Below, piece after piece: positions 27,526 through 36,919 of a stretch of 64,000 bases of DNA (the first letter of the stretch is position 1; each line of letters opens with the position of its first letter). This stretch comes from Burkholderiales bacterium GJ-E10 (GTDB taxonomy: Bacteria; Pseudomonadota; Gammaproteobacteria; Burkholderiales; Burkholderiaceae_F). The notes under the pieces are model-generated. The model did no database searches and was not told where the DNA came from. It worked only from the letters and a program-made list of their open reading frames with translations. Both the position numbers and the translations under genes were made by a program. The DNA lies in assembly GCA_000828975.1 (NCBI GenBank), contig AP014683.1, positions 2,499,700 to 2,563,699 of the forward strand. The letters are read 5' to 3'.

Positions 27526-28122
27526 TCACTGAATCACCACGCTCTGCAATATGACGGGTGCACCACCGGTCGCTTGCGTGCCCTCGGCAGTGATTCGGTA
27601 CACGTTGGAGGGCGTCGTCAAGGTTCCCCCCCGGACCACCACCGGGGGCATCAGTTCGATGAGGTAGGCCCCCTGCACGCCGCTGGGCAACCCGGTGAGC
27701 GCCGTCACCGGGATCACTGCGGAAGTACTGGTCCAACTCACCGTCGTCCACACCGGCGGACTCGTCGGCACCGTCTCATAGAGACCACCGGAATTCCGCG
27801 CAAACAGGGAAAGCGGATATGCGCCGGAGAGAAGATTGGTCTGCGCCTGCTGCAGCGCCGCCTCGGCGGCCTGGAAGGCGATTTCCTGGGATGCGACATT
27901 CGCGGCTGTACGCACCTGGGCACCGAACAGCGACACCCCTCCGACCGCAAGCAAGGTCAGAATCAGCACGAGGAGCAGGGCGGTCACGAGAACGAAGCCG
28001 CGGCATCGCCGCTCCGAAACTTCCCGGGGTCGACCGACCGCCTTCCAGCACAGTGGCTTGACCATCGACACCGGAATCGCACGGGCCTCGATAGAAAGGT
28101 CCGGCCGTCGGTCGCTGATCAT
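27526..28122 (-). CDS. pilX: Minor pilin PilX
   Basis: Minor pilin needed to start pilus assembly with PilV, PilW, FimT and PilY1. 198 residues. The processing site is RCRG|FVLVTALLLVLILTLLAVGG; as in other PilX proteins the +5 residue is not Glu. VASQEIAFQAAEAALQQAQ is the conserved PilX helix. The ATG at 28122 has GAGGAA seven bases upstream and overlaps the pilW stop, so the 42-residue leader seems real, although a Met at residue 20 could give a shorter one. Confidence 0.93.
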   Translation of the reverse strand: MISDRRPDLSIEARAIPVSMVKPLCWKAVGRPREVSERRCRGFVLVTALLLVLILTLLAVGGVSLFGAQVRTAANVASQEIAFQAAEAALQQAQTNLLSGAYPLSLFARNSGGLYETVPTSPPVWTTVSWTSTSAVIPVTALTGLPSGVQGAYLIELMPPVVVRGGTLTTPSNVYRITAEGTQATGGAPVILQSVVIQ

Positions 28123-29270
28123 ACGGCGTTCCTCAGATTGACCGTGATTTCAAAGAGGTGACGCAAGCGCGTGTCGCGCGGAACCTGGACCGTCATTCCC
28201 CCCAACATGGTGATCGACGTCGGATTATTGTTGCTGGCCGAACCCGGTTCCCCCTCCAGCAGGAACGCGACGCGCACGGTGTCGACCATCGACCATGCGT
28301 TGCCCGCATTCACCGCAGCCGCCGTCAGATATTGGGTCGGAACGCCGCCCGCACCGACGCCATAGAGAACCTGCATCATTTCGACGCCCGGAACCAACGG
28401 CTGGACGACCCAGTTCCCCCCCGCCTGCAGGATGGCACGCATCAACACGCTCTCCCCGCCGCTTCCCGGGTTCTGTGCGACGAAAAACGCAGTCTGTTGC
28501 AACGGGACGAACTGTGCACCCGGCTGGAATGTCGCCGGGAGCGTATTGCTTACGTTGTCGAAGGGATTGCCGCCCGCGGCATAAGACAGGGTCCAATTGG
28601 CGCCGGTGCTGGCGCCCCCGGCGGACGTGACCTGAAACACGACCGATTTCCCGCAGTCGGAGATCGCCCCGAACTGCCCCGCCGCGATTCCGTCCGGGTT
28701 GTCATAGATGGTGAAATTGCTCCCGTCCGCCGCCACCGCAGTCACCGCCACCGGTTGGGTCTGCGGCACACCGCCCACCACGGAAATCACATCACTGCCC
28801 GGTTCCACAAGCCCTTTCAACGAGTTGTCGAGGGTCGGGGACCAATCGCCGGTTCCTGCATCGTTCGCAACGTTGTCCTGAGGACTGGGAGAAGCGGCAC
28901 CCGGGAGGGAACCGAGGACGTAGGTCGTGGCCGGTCCGGTGCTCGCATATCCATACCCCATGATCGGCGCAAACGGGCTGGTCGCAGCGCCCAGGGGAGG
29001 CGCACCGCCGGGGACGAGCATCGACGCCATCGCCGCAGAACCCGCGCACCCCATGAACCCCGTCCCGCGGAGGATCGGGGTTACCAAAGCCGAAATCGCG
29101 TTTTCTTCATCCTGGATCGCCCCTTGCGCCCCCGATGTTGCATAGGTGCGGGTCTGCGCAGAAAAAATGGCGACGATCCCCGCGAGCAGGATCAATCCCG
29201 CGGCGATTGCAACCATGAATTCAATGAGACTGAATCCGTAGCCCCGGCTGGACGATCGCATGGGCGTCAT
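28119..29270 (-). CDS. pilW: Minor pilin PilW
   Basis: 383-residue minor pilin. Leader MTPMRSSSRGYG then FSLIEFMVAIAAGLILLAGIVAIF with Glu at +5. The family stretch AISALVTPILRGTGFMGCAG and the C-terminal LRHLFEITVNLRN are present. Two further Cys (SDCGK) may pair. Overlaps pilV upstream and pilX downstream by four bases each. Confidence 0.95.
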   Translation of the reverse strand: MTPMRSSSRGYGFSLIEFMVAIAAGLILLAGIVAIFSAQTRTYATSGAQGAIQDEENAISALVTPILRGTGFMGCAGSAAMASMLVPGGAPPLGAATSPFAPIMGYGYASTGPATTYVLGSLPGAASPSPQDNVANDAGTGDWSPTLDNSLKGLVEPGSDVISVVGGVPQTQPVAVTAVAADGSNFTIYDNPDGIAAGQFGAISDCGKSVVFQVTSAGGASTGANWTLSYAAGGNPFDNVSNTLPATFQPGAQFVPLQQTAFFVAQNPGSGGESVLMRAILQAGGNWVVQPLVPGVEMMQVLYGVGAGGVPTQYLTAAAVNAGNAWSMVDTVRVAFLLEGEPGSASNNNPTSITMLGGMTVQVPRDTRLRHLFEITVNLRNAV

Positions 29271-29797
29271 AGCATGGTCTGCAGGGTATACGTTGCGTAG
29301 CTTCCCGCCGTCGCGGCGACGCCGGGAATCGGAGCCGGGTTATTGCTCCACTGCACCGTGACCGTCACCACGACGGCCGACCCGGACGCGACCGTCGATA
29401 CTGCCCCGGCGCCGTTCGGGAGTTGGGAAAGATCCGCACTCGCCCAACGGTACACATCGTAGGAAGCCATCTGGGCGGGAGTGCAGGCCACGGTGGTGGT
29501 AGACGATGCGGTGGGAGCACACTGCACCGACGGCGCGGCGACCGTGCCGCCGGACACACCGCTCGGGCAGCCGCCACCCTGGAGGTTGCACATGTTGTAT
29601 GCCCCGGCGATCGCCTCGACTTGATTGGCGCGCATGCTGTCGAGGATGTCATATGCGGACTGGACGGCCTGCTGGCGCAGGTATGCCGAACCATTTTCCT
29701 TCACCTCGGTGATGAGCAGCCCGGCAATCCCCAACAATCCGACCGCCAGGATGACCAAGGCCACGAGCACCTCAAGAAGCCCGAACCCTCCTGCCAA
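29267..29797 (-). CDS. pilV: Minor pilin PilV, cut off from its start codon by IS630
   Basis: The body encodes GGFGLLEVLVALVILAVGLLGIAGLL with Glu at the +5 position and the PilV pattern of Cys residues. No ATG or GTG exists in this frame between the insertion sequence (edge at 29878) and GGFG; the only candidate is TTG at 29797, giving a four-residue leader with no basic residue and no ribosome site. The original start is at 31044, on the far side of IS630: ATG with GGGGAGGGG eight bases upstream, overlapping the fimT stop. Joining the flanks at one TA gives ATG CTA GGC AGG and an open 32-residue leader running into GGFG. The gene is therefore probably inactive or poorly expressed. Host codons extend to 29877. 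Confidence 0.85.
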   Translation of the reverse strand: MAGGFGLLEVLVALVILAVGLLGIAGLLITEVKENGSAYLRQQAVQSAYDILDSMRANQVEAIAGAYNMCNLQGGGCPSGVSGGTVAAPSVQCAPTASSTTTVACTPAQMASYDVYRWASADLSQLPNGAGAVSTVASGSAVVVTVTVQWSNNPAPIPGVAATAGSYATYTLQTML

Positions 29798-29877
29798 CCG
29801 GCGTTTCGGCCACTGTGCCGCACGGGGAGGAACCCGCCCGAGACCTGTGGCGAGAGGAAGCGAACCCGGCCTGCCTA

Positions 29878-31038
29878 GTGTAGTGCTTCGTAATTTATAG
29901 AACGAAATGCGCGCTTGACGGTCTCAATGGACAATGCGTCCATTCGAGGCCGACGATGCGAATTGCAACTGCGATTGTTCTGGGCACTGACGAACGAAAC
30001 GTGCTGACGAAACTCGCGCGATCGAACACGACCAGCGTGCGGCTGGCGCGCCGGGCGCAGATGGTGCTGCTTGCCGCCGACGGCCTGGACAACACACAGA
30101 TCGCCGCGGAAGTTGGTGTGGGTCGCGTGCAGGTGGGTCGCTGGCGCGATCGGTACGCGCAACTGGGTCTGGCGGGGATCGAACGCGATGCGCCGCGAAG
30201 CGGTCGCAAGCCCAGTGTCGATGCGGCCGAAATCGTACGCCTGACCACGCAAACCAAGCCGCAGGCTGCGACCCATTGGAGCACGCGCAAGTTGGCCGCC
30301 GAGGTCGGGGTCAGCGACACGACGATCCTGCGCATCTGGCGCGCCAACGGACTCAAGCCGCACGTGGTCAAGGGATTCAAGGTCTCGCGCGATCCGAAGT
30401 TCGCCGAGAAGCTCGAGGACATCGTCGGCCTGTACATGAGTCCGCCCGAGCACGCGCTGGTGCTTTGTTGCGACGAGAAGAGCCAGGTTCAGGCGCTCGA
30501 TCGCACCCAGCCAGGGTTGCCCTTGAAGAAGGGTCGCGCGCAAACCATGACGCACGACTACAAGCGCCACGGGACCACGACCCTGTTCGCGGCCCTGAAC
30601 GTTCTGGATGGTTCGGTCATCGGTTGCTGCCAGCCTCGCCACCGTCACGAGGAGTGGATCAAGTTCCTGCGGCGCGTCGACCGCGAAACGCCCAAGGGCA
30701 AGGATCTTCACCTGATCTGCGACAACTACGCCACGCACAAACATCCCAACGTGACCGCCTGGCTCGACAAGCACCCGCGCTTCCACGTTCACTTCACGCC
30801 GACGTCGGCTTCCTGGCTCAACATGGTCGAGCGTTTCTTCCGCGACCTGACCACCGACCGATTGCGCCGCGGCGTGTTCCGCAGCGTCCCCGAACTTGTC
30901 TCGGCCATCAAAGACTATGTCGCCACTCATAACAACAACCCAAAGCCCTTCATCTGGACCGCCAAGGCCACGGACATCTTGCAGAAAGTCATCCGCGCAA
31001 ATCAGCGGTTAAGTTCCAAACAGAATGAAGCACTACAC
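29878..31038 (+). mobile_element. IS630-family insertion sequence (1,161 bp)
   Basis: Perfect 12-bp terminal inverted repeats GTGTAGTGCTTC (29878-29889 and, reversed, 31027-31038) are bounded by TA on both sides (29876-29877, 31039-31040), the target duplication of the IS630/Tc1 group. It holds one full-length transposase. The TA belongs to codon 2 of pilV. Intact ends and gene suggest a recent insertion. An AT-rich TATAAA faces outward at 29894-29899 (minus strand) and might contribute to reading into pilV-pilE. Confidence 0.95.
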
Positions 31039-31041
31039 TAG
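29956..31041 (+). CDS. IS630-family transposase
   Basis: 361 residues. An N-terminal helix-turn-helix region ([25 protein letters not shown] is typical; about 28-50, then a second HTH with [17 protein letters not shown]) is followed by the DDE domain: [13 protein letters not shown] (first D), [16 protein letters not shown] (second D), and [15 protein letters not shown] (final Glu). All three acidic residues are present. The last codons reach the right inverted repeat, and the stop TAG is made of the TA target duplication plus one host base (31041). Confidence 0.95.
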   Translation: MRIATAIVLGTDERNVLTKLARSNTTSVRLARRAQMVLLAADGLDNTQIAAEVGVGRVQVGRWRDRYAQLGLAGIERDAPRSGRKPSVDAAEIVRLTTQTKPQAATHWSTRKLAAEVGVSDTTILRIWRANGLKPHVVKGFKVSRDPKFAEKLEDIVGLYMSPPEHALVLCCDEKSQVQALDRTQPGLPLKKGRAQTMTHDYKRHGTTTLFAALNVLDGSVIGCCQPRHRHEEWIKFLRRVDRETPKGKDLHLICDNYATHKHPNVTAWLDKHPRFHVHFTPTSASWLNMVERFFRDLTTDRLRRGVFRSVPELVSAIKDYVATHNNNPKPFIWTAKATDILQKVIRANQRLSSKQNEALH

Positions 31042-31580
31042 CATGTGATCGCCCCTCCCCAGGCTGCCGTTCCCGCCACCGAGCCGGTTTCGACGAATCC
31101 GGTCGCCCAGACCCAGATCGAATCGGCATAACTACTGCCGCGGCTGTCGCAAACCATGAACTCGGCAGAGGATGTGGCAAGCCCCCGCGAATCGAACAGG
31201 ACCGGGGCTACGGCCCCCGTCGTTTCGACCACCGGCCCGCCTGCTGCCACCGGGGTACTCTGCAATAGCGTCAATGGCGGCACCGACGTCGCGGACCCGT
31301 TCGGATTTAGCACGACGATCCAGCCACTCGCCCAACTTCCGCCGCAGGCGGTGGATCCGGCGGCGCTGAACGGACAGACCTCGGCCTGCGTGTTCTGATT
31401 CAATGCCATGCTGCGCGCATAGCGCAATGCGCCGACAAACGCGTCCTGCTGCGCAGTCAACCTGCTGTTCTGCAATAGGGTTCCGAACGACGGGACGGCC
31501 AATGCCACGATGATCGCCCCAATCGTCACCGTGACCAGCAACTCGATCAATGTAAAACCGGAATCATGTCGCAATTTCAT
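31038..31580 (-). CDS. fimT: Minor pilin FimT/GspH-like
   Basis: 180 residues, first gene of the minor-pilin operon. Leader MKLRHDSG and then [24 protein letters not shown] (Glu at +5). GspH/FimT features follow: [20 protein letters not shown] and VVLNPNG. FimT proteins bind DNA in some species and assist uptake. The stop TAG at 31040-31038 uses the TA of the IS630 target site and the first base of the element; without the element the stop would also be TAG, so the protein is unchanged. Confidence 0.9.
   Translation of the reverse strand: MKLRHDSGFTLIELLVTVTIGAIIVALAVPSFGTLLQNSRLTAQQDAFVGALRYARSMALNQNTQAEVCPFSAAGSTACGGSWASGWIVVLNPNGSATSVPPLTLLQSTPVAAGGPVVETTGAVAPVLFDSRGLATSSAEFMVCDSRGSSYADSIWVWATGFVETGSVAGTAAWGGAITC
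31041..31060 (-). promoter_or_regulatory. Orphaned pilV ribosome site and start codon
   Basis: Minus strand: GGGGAGGGG (31060-31052), eight bases, then ATG (31044-31042) and C of the second codon, after which IS630 begins. Translation started here would now read three codons (ATG CTA GTG) and stop at TAG inside the inverted repeat. Confidence 0.85.
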
Positions 31581-31735
31581 GATCGATCAGCGGCCCTGCC
31601 GCACCGAATGGAACCGGAATTCCGTGACGTCCTGAGTTTCCTGCGCCAGGATCGCATTAGGCCGCATCTTCCGGCGCTGGTACAGCACGATGCGACAGAC
31701 GGCGCATTCGCACCGATGAGTGGCGGCTCCCGGAA

Positions 31736-32803
31736 TCACACCCGGTGCGCCACGCCGACCTGCGCCAGTTTCTCCAGCAGACGTCCGGCGATCGCCGTCA
31801 CCGGCAGAACCTCATCCACCGCGCCGGCGGCGATCGCCTCCCGGGGCATGCCGAACACCACGCAACTCGCCTCGTCCTGTGCGATGTTGTAGCTGCCGGC
31901 GTCGCGCATCTCGCGCATCGCCTGGGCGCCATCGCGCCCCATCCCGGTCAGCATCACGCCCAGCGCATTGCCGCCGGCGACCTGGGCAACCGAGCGGAAC
32001 AGCACTTCGACCGAAGGGCGATGCCGGTTGACCGGCTCCGAGTCGTCCAGCGCGATCACGTAGTTGGCGCCGCTGCGGGTCAGCCGCATGTGGCGGCTCC
32101 CCGGGGCGATGTAGGCGTGCCCGGGGAGCACCCGCTCGCCGTCGACCGCCTCGCTCACGGCGAGCGGGCTGACCGTGTTCATCCGCGCGGCAAAGCTGCG
32201 CGTGAATCCCGGCGGCATGTGCTGCGTGATGAGAACGCCGGGGAAATCCGGCGGCAGGCGCACCAGGACTTCGCGAATCGCTTCGGTTCCGCCGGTGGAC
32301 GCCCCGATGGCGACGATCTTCTCGGTCGAGGTGTGGGAGTATCGCGCCGGGGCATCCTTGCGCGCGGCCTCCGCCGCCGGCTTGGCGACGTGCCGGTGCA
32401 TGTGCGCCTTCGCTGCGACGCGAATCTTTTCGCAGATCTCGTCCGCGAGTTCCTGCATTCCGCTGGCGATGCCGAGCTTCGGCTTGGCGACGAAGTCGAT
32501 CGCGCCCAGCTCGAGCGCCCGGATCGTCGCTTCGGCGCCGCGTTCGGTCAGCGTCGACACCATGACCACCGGCATGGGCCGCAGGCGCATCAGCCGCTCG
32601 AGGAAGTCCAGCCCGTCCATGCGCGGCATCTCGATGTCGAGGGTGACGACGTCGGGGTCGAGCGCGCGGATCATCTCGCGGGCAATCAGCGGGTCCGGCG
32701 CGGCACCGACGACTTCCAGGTCCGGTTGCCCGCCGATGATGCCCGTCAAAAGGCTGCGGATGAGGGCCGAGTCGTCGATGATCAGAACGCGCGTCTTTGC
32801 CAT
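31736..32803 (-). CDS. cheB: Chemotaxis methylesterase/glutamine deamidase CheB
   Basis: Removes methyl groups from chemoreceptors when phosphorylated by CheA. 355 residues: receiver domain (1 to about 120; D10, D11, phosphoacceptor D56 in [11 protein letters not shown]), a linker, then the esterase domain with catalytic S169 (GASTGG), H195 (ITQHMPPGF) and D291 (TGMGRDGA). The ATG at 32803 follows GAGG with good spacing. It is the last gene of the chemotaxis operon; 155 bases separate it from fimT. Confidence 0.97.
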   Translation of the reverse strand: MAKTRVLIIDDSALIRSLLTGIIGGQPDLEVVGAAPDPLIAREMIRALDPDVVTLDIEMPRMDGLDFLERLMRLRPMPVVMVSTLTERGAEATIRALELGAIDFVAKPKLGIASGMQELADEICEKIRVAAKAHMHRHVAKPAAEAARKDAPARYSHTSTEKIVAIGASTGGTEAIREVLVRLPPDFPGVLITQHMPPGFTRSFAARMNTVSPLAVSEAVDGERVLPGHAYIAPGSRHMRLTRSGANYVIALDDSEPVNRHRPSVEVLFRSVAQVAGGNALGVMLTGMGRDGAQAMREMRDAGSYNIAQDEASCVVFGMPREAIAAGAVDEVLPVTAIAGRLLEKLAQVGVAHRV

Positions 32804-32811
32804 GAACAGCC

Positions 32812-33456
32812 TCAAAAAAGTTCGATGTCTCCGGCGACCTCGGCCGTGTTGATCTTGGCGGTGTATTGCTGCTCGAACACCGCGACGGCCGCGTCGGCCG
32901 TGGCCAATTTCTTGCTCAGGGCCCGACCGGTGGCCGGAAAAAAGACGACGCGCCGCGGATGGACGTCGAGCAGATCCTGTGCCACCACGCGGAGGCCTTC
33001 ATTGCGGCAGAATTCGAGCACGAAGGCGGCGTTGCGCTCGCCGATGTTGAGCGACGTGATCGCGCGCAGCACGGCACCGCCGCCGAACACCTTGGCCTCG
33101 AGATTGGCCTTCTTCGCGCCGCGCTTGAGCAGTTCGTTGATGAGCTGCTCCATCGCGAAGACGCCATAGCGACCCGAAGCGCCGGCCCAGGCATCTCCCG
33201 CCGCGCCTTCGGCGGGCAGCATGAAGTGGTTCATGCCGCCGATGCGCGCGCTGCGATCCCAGATGCAGGCCGCGACGCAGGATCCGAGCACCGTCGACAG
33301 GACGATGTCCTCCGCCGAGACAAAGAACTCGCCCGGCAGCAGCTTGACCGCGTTGCGATCGAACTCGCGGTCGACATAGAAGGTCCGGGCCTCCCCCTCC
33401 GCACCGGTGGCGCGGGGCTTCGGCGGGATCGCGGACGGCGCGGCGGGGCGCAGCAT
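32812..33456 (-). CDS. cheD: Chemoreceptor glutamine deamidase CheD
   Basis: 214 residues. Catalytic C60 in [12 protein letters not shown] and H77 in GGMNHFMLP match the CheD cysteine-hydrolase pair; [11 protein letters not shown] is the second conserved block. CheD deamidates receptor glutamines and in some bacteria binds CheY or CheC-type phosphatases. The C-terminus ends GDIELF, very like the end (GSVELF) of the CheZ-like protein encoded in the same operon. Starts five bases after the cheR stop. Confidence 0.96.
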   Translation of the reverse strand: MLRPAAPSAIPPKPRATGAEGEARTFYVDREFDRNAVKLLPGEFFVSAEDIVLSTVLGSCVAACIWDRSARIGGMNHFMLPAEGAAGDAWAGASGRYGVFAMEQLINELLKRGAKKANLEAKVFGGGAVLRAITSLNIGERNAAFVLEFCRNEGLRVVAQDLLDVHPRRVVFFPATGRALSKKLATADAAVAVFEQQYTAKINTAEVAGDIELF

Positions 33457-33461
33457 GGGAT

Positions 33462-34325
33462 CTATAGCCTCTGATAAACCGTCTTGCCGCGCAGGATGAA
33501 GGTGTCCCGGCAATCGGTGAAATTTTCGGAATGGCCGACGAAGAGCAAGCCTCCGGGGCGCAGCACGCCGGCGATCCGCGCCATGATTTCGCGCTGCGTG
33601 CTCTTGTCGAAGTAGATCATCACGTTGCGGCAGAACACCGCGTCGAATGCCCCGCCGGCGAATTGGCGCACCAGCGGCCAATCCGTCGCGAGCAGGTTGA
33701 CCTGGGCGAACTCCACCAGCCGCGCGAGGTCCGGCCGCACCCGCACGAACCCCACGTTGGCGCCGGTGCCGCGCAGGAAGAAACGCGACGGCCGGGTCGG
33801 CCCGCAGGCGCGCTGCACCGCATCCAGCCGGTACACGCCGCGCACCGCCGTCTCGAGCACGCCGGTGTCGATATCCGACGCCAGGAGTTTGCCCGGCGCC
33901 CGACCGGCGGCCGCCTCCATCATCGTCATTGCGATCGAGTAGGGCTCCTCGCCGGTGGAGGCCGCCGCACACCAGATCTTGGGCGGCTCCCGTCCGGTCC
34001 CGGCGTGCAGGAACTCGGTCAATGCATCGAAATGGTGCGCCTCACGGAAGAACGACGTCAGGTTCGTCGTCAGGGCGTTGACGAACTCCTGGGTCTCGGT
34101 CTGGGAGAACGGCTCGTCGCGCTCGAGCCGGTCCAGGTATTCCGTGAAGGAGTGGATGGCATGGACACGCAGCCGCCGGCTGAGGCGGCTGTACACCATG
34201 TTCTGCTTGTGCTCGGCAAGATGGATTCCTGCGCGCTGGCGGATCAGCGCGCGGACGCGATCGAAGTCCGCCTTCCGAAATTCGTATTCGCGCCGCTCGG
34301 CGGGGTCGAAGGCATCATCCGGCAC
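33462..34325 (-). CDS. cheR: Chemotaxis receptor methyltransferase CheR
   Basis: SAM-dependent methylation of receptor glutamates. About 287 residues: N-terminal helical domain (FDRVRALIRQRAGIHLAEHKQNMVYSRL is family-like), then the SAM domain with CAAASTGEEPYSIAMTM, DIDTGVLETA, FDAVFCRNVMIYFD and PGGLLFVGHSEN. The GTG at 34325 has GGGGA upstream; a TTG at 34340 next to the cheA stop would add five residues. Confidence 0.96.
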   Translation of the reverse strand: MPDDAFDPAERREYEFRKADFDRVRALIRQRAGIHLAEHKQNMVYSRLSRRLRVHAIHSFTEYLDRLERDEPFSQTETQEFVNALTTNLTSFFREAHHFDALTEFLHAGTGREPPKIWCAAASTGEEPYSIAMTMMEAAAGRAPGKLLASDIDTGVLETAVRGVYRLDAVQRACGPTRPSRFFLRGTGANVGFVRVRPDLARLVEFAQVNLLATDWPLVRQFAGGAFDAVFCRNVMIYFDKSTQREIMARIAGVLRPGGLLFVGHSENFTDCRDTFILRGKTVYQRL

Positions 34326-34340
34326 GGCGATCCCCGGCAA

Positions 34341-36470
34341 TCAGTGCCGCGCCCGCTTGACCAGGCTGCCGACGTCGATGATCAAGGCCACGCGGCCATC
34401 GCCCAGGATGGTCGCGCCCGAGATGTTGGAGACGCGCCGGTAATTGGCTTCCAGGTTCTTGACGACGACCTGGTGCTGGCCCAGCAATTCGTCGACGATC
34501 GCGGCCAGCCGCCGGCCTTCGGCCTCGACGACGACCAGGATCTTCGGTACGTCCGTGGGCTCCGGAGGCGGCGGCACCTCGAAGATCTCTTCCAGCGCCA
34601 CCACCGGCATGTACTCTTCTCGCACCTTCACTACCCGGCCCGAAGATCCCACCGTCTGGATCATCCCGGCCTCGATCTGGAACGACTCCACGACCGAGGA
34701 CAGCGGCAGAATGTAGGTCTCCTCGCCCACGCCGATCGACATCCCGTCCATGATCGCAAGCGTGAGCGGCAGGCGTACGCGCACGCAGGTCCCGAAGCCT
34801 TCGGCAGATTCGATCTCCGCCGTTCCCCCCAGGGAAATGATGTTGCGGCGAACCACGTCCATTCCGACTCCGCGACCCGAGATGTCGCTGACCTGGTCCG
34901 CCGTGGAAAATCCGGCCTCCCAGATCAGCGCCCACACCTCGGCGTCGGTCATGTCGTCGCGCGCGGCGAGGCCGCGCTCGCGAGCCTTGGCGAGAATCTT
35001 GTCGCGCCGCAGTCCCTGGCCGTCGTCACGCACTTCGATGACGATCGAGCCGCCCTGGTGGGATGCCGCCAGCGTGATGGTGCCGGTCTCGTTCTTGCCC
35101 GCGGCGCGGCGGCGATCGGGGGTCTCCAGTCCGTGGTCGGCGGAGTTGCGCACGAGGTGCGTGAGCGGATCGACGATCTTCTCGATCAAGCCCTTGTCGA
35201 GCTCGGTGGCCTCCCCGATCATCTTCAATTCGATCTTCTTGCCCAGCTTGGTGGCAAGGTCGCGGATCATGCGCGGGAACCGGTTGAACACGAAGGACAT
35301 CGGGATCATCCGGATCGACATCACTGCTTCCTGCAGGTGACGCGAATTGCGCTCCAGATCGGCGACTCCGGCCGTCAGCGCGCGAAAATGGGTCGGGTCG
35401 AGATCCTTGACCTGCTGGCTGATCATCGCCTGGGTGATGACGAGTTCGCCCACCAGGTTGATCAATTGATCCACGCGCTCGATGGGCACGCGCAAGGTGT
35501 TCGACTCGAGATTGGCCGAATGTCCAGCCGCCGGCCTGGCCTCGCCGGCCTTGCGTTCCGGCGCGGGGTCGGCGCCGCCGCGCACCGGCGCGTGGGCATC
35601 GCCCGAACCGTCCTTCGATTCCTCCGCCGCTTCCTGCGCAGCGTGCTGCGCCGCCGGCAGGGTTCCGGGGTCGACGAAAAACCCGAATCCCTCGCCTTCC
35701 TCGGCGACGCCGTCGGCCGCGCGCCGGGCCGGGGAAGCCGCCCCGGAGTCCGGTTCGATCCGGATCTGCTCCCGCGCGACATGAAAGGAGAACAGCTCGA
35801 TCAGCTCGGAATCGGGCGATTTCGTCGTGACGCGGAACCGCCGGCAACCTTCGGCATCGAGCTTGCCTTCGTCGGCCGCAACGAACGTCCCGAGATCGGG
35901 AATATCGCGGAACAGCTCCTCGAGATTGTTCGCCACCGCGGCGTCGCGCAACGGCCCGACCCGCACATGCAGCCTGCGCGCCCCGGGCGGCAGATCATCG
36001 CTCGGCGCCGGGGTCCTGGCCGGCTCCGCCGACAGCGTCTCGCCCGCCGCCAGGCGCTTGATGCGCCCGACCAGATCGGTCGTGTCGGGGGAATCGCCCG
36101 CGCTGCCCTGATAGCGTGCGAGCTGCGCCTTGACGACGTCGCTGGCCTCGAGGAGCACATCGACCATGGTGCGATCGAGCGCCAGCTCATGGCGGCGGAC
36201 GCGATCCAGCAGGGTCTCCAGCTCGTGGGTGAGGTGGGTCACATCGGCGAAGCCGAAGGTCGCCGCGCCGCCCTTGATCGAATGCGCGACCCGGAAGATC
36301 GCATGCAGATCCTCATCCCGCGGGGCGCCGACGTCGATATTGAGCAGCAGCGACTCCATGTTCATGAGGTTGTCGCCGGCCTCTTCGAAAAACACGTCAT
36401 AGAACTGCGAGAGGTCGAAACCATCCTGACTCGCGCCCTGACTCACGCCCTGACTCACGATTTCACCCAT
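34341..36470 (-). CDS. cheA: Chemotaxis histidine kinase CheA
   Basis: Kinase of the chemotaxis array; phosphorylates CheY and CheB. 709 residues. P1/HPt with H63 (VAHSIKGGAATFG); a second helical region and a P2-like domain (about 165-235); an acidic and Ala-rich linker; P3 dimerisation (RVDQLINLVGELVI); P4 ATPase (HLVRNSADHGLE, DDGQGL, GRGVGMDVV); and P5, the CheW-like domain. The ATG at 36470 follows AGAGG. Residues 5-15 are a tetrapeptide repeat (VSQG VSQG ASQD) from a 12-bp tandem repeat. No cheW is nearby. Confidence 0.97.
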   Translation of the reverse strand: MGEIVSQGVSQGASQDGFDLSQFYDVFFEEAGDNLMNMESLLLNIDVGAPRDEDLHAIFRVAHSIKGGAATFGFADVTHLTHELETLLDRVRRHELALDRTMVDVLLEASDVVKAQLARYQGSAGDSPDTTDLVGRIKRLAAGETLSAEPARTPAPSDDLPPGARRLHVRVGPLRDAAVANNLEELFRDIPDLGTFVAADEGKLDAEGCRRFRVTTKSPDSELIELFSFHVAREQIRIEPDSGAASPARRAADGVAEEGEGFGFFVDPGTLPAAQHAAQEAAEESKDGSGDAHAPVRGGADPAPERKAGEARPAAGHSANLESNTLRVPIERVDQLINLVGELVITQAMISQQVKDLDPTHFRALTAGVADLERNSRHLQEAVMSIRMIPMSFVFNRFPRMIRDLATKLGKKIELKMIGEATELDKGLIEKIVDPLTHLVRNSADHGLETPDRRRAAGKNETGTITLAASHQGGSIVIEVRDDGQGLRRDKILAKARERGLAARDDMTDAEVWALIWEAGFSTADQVSDISGRGVGMDVVRRNIISLGGTAEIESAEGFGTCVRVRLPLTLAIMDGMSIGVGEETYILPLSSVVESFQIEAGMIQTVGSSGRVVKVREEYMPVVALEEIFEVPPPPEPTDVPKILVVVEAEGRRLAAIVDELLGQHQVVVKNLEANYRRVSNISGATILGDGRVALIIDVGSLVKRARH
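36426..36461 (-). repeat. 12-bp tandem repeat in the cheA 5' end
   Basis: Three units, CTGACTCGCGCC, CTGACTCACGCC and CTGACTCACGAT (plus strand), run head to tail. The unit is a multiple of three, so copy-number change would alter CheA by four residues without shifting frame. Confidence 0.75.
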
Positions 36471-36532
36471 ACCCACCTCTGTGCAATATTCACGCCCTGC
36501 GGACCCGACGATGCCGTCCCGAATCCATCCGC

Positions 36533-36895
36533 TCAGCGGATCACTTTGCGCACGACATCGAGCAGCTTGCCCGGGTCGAACGGCTTCACCAGCCAGCCGG
36601 TCGCGCCGGCGGCCTTGCCCTTCGCCTTCATGTCGGCGCCCGATTCGGTGGTGAGGATCAGGATCGGCGTCGTCGCATAGGCCGCGAGTCCTCGCAGGTT
36701 CTGCACCAGGGTGATTCCGTCCATCCGCGGCATGTTCTGGTCGGTCAGGACCAGATCGATGTTCTCCGCGCGGGCCTTGTCCAGCGCTTCCTGGCCATCC
36801 GCCGCCTCGATCACGTTGTAGCCCGCCCCCTTGAGGGTGAACGCCACCATCTGCCGCATCGACGCGGAATCATCCACCGCCAGAATCGAATGCAT
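36533..36895 (-). CDS. cheY: Chemotaxis response regulator CheY
   Basis: Single receiver domain, 120 residues. Acid pocket D8-D9, phosphoacceptor D52 (LVLTDQNMPRMDG), the switch Thr in LILTTES and Lys in LVKPFDP. Phospho-CheY binds the flagellar switch FliM. The ATG at 36895 has AGGA upstream. Gap of 62 bases to cheA. Confidence 0.96.
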   Translation of the reverse strand: MHSILAVDDSASMRQMVAFTLKGAGYNVIEAADGQEALDKARAENIDLVLTDQNMPRMDGITLVQNLRGLAAYATTPILILTTESGADMKAKGKAAGATGWLVKPFDPGKLLDVVRKVIR

Positions 36896-36919
36896 ATCCT
36901 GTTCCTTCACCACCGCGTT

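Noticed and set aside
29875-30930. 351-codon minus-strand frame inside IS630
   Set aside because: Complement of the transposase gene; no ATG-led domain, and its frame ends with TAG at the element edge rather than joining pilV.
33531-36680. 1,049-codon plus-strand open frame opposite cheR and cheA
   Set aside because: Antisense shadow of well conserved chemotaxis genes.
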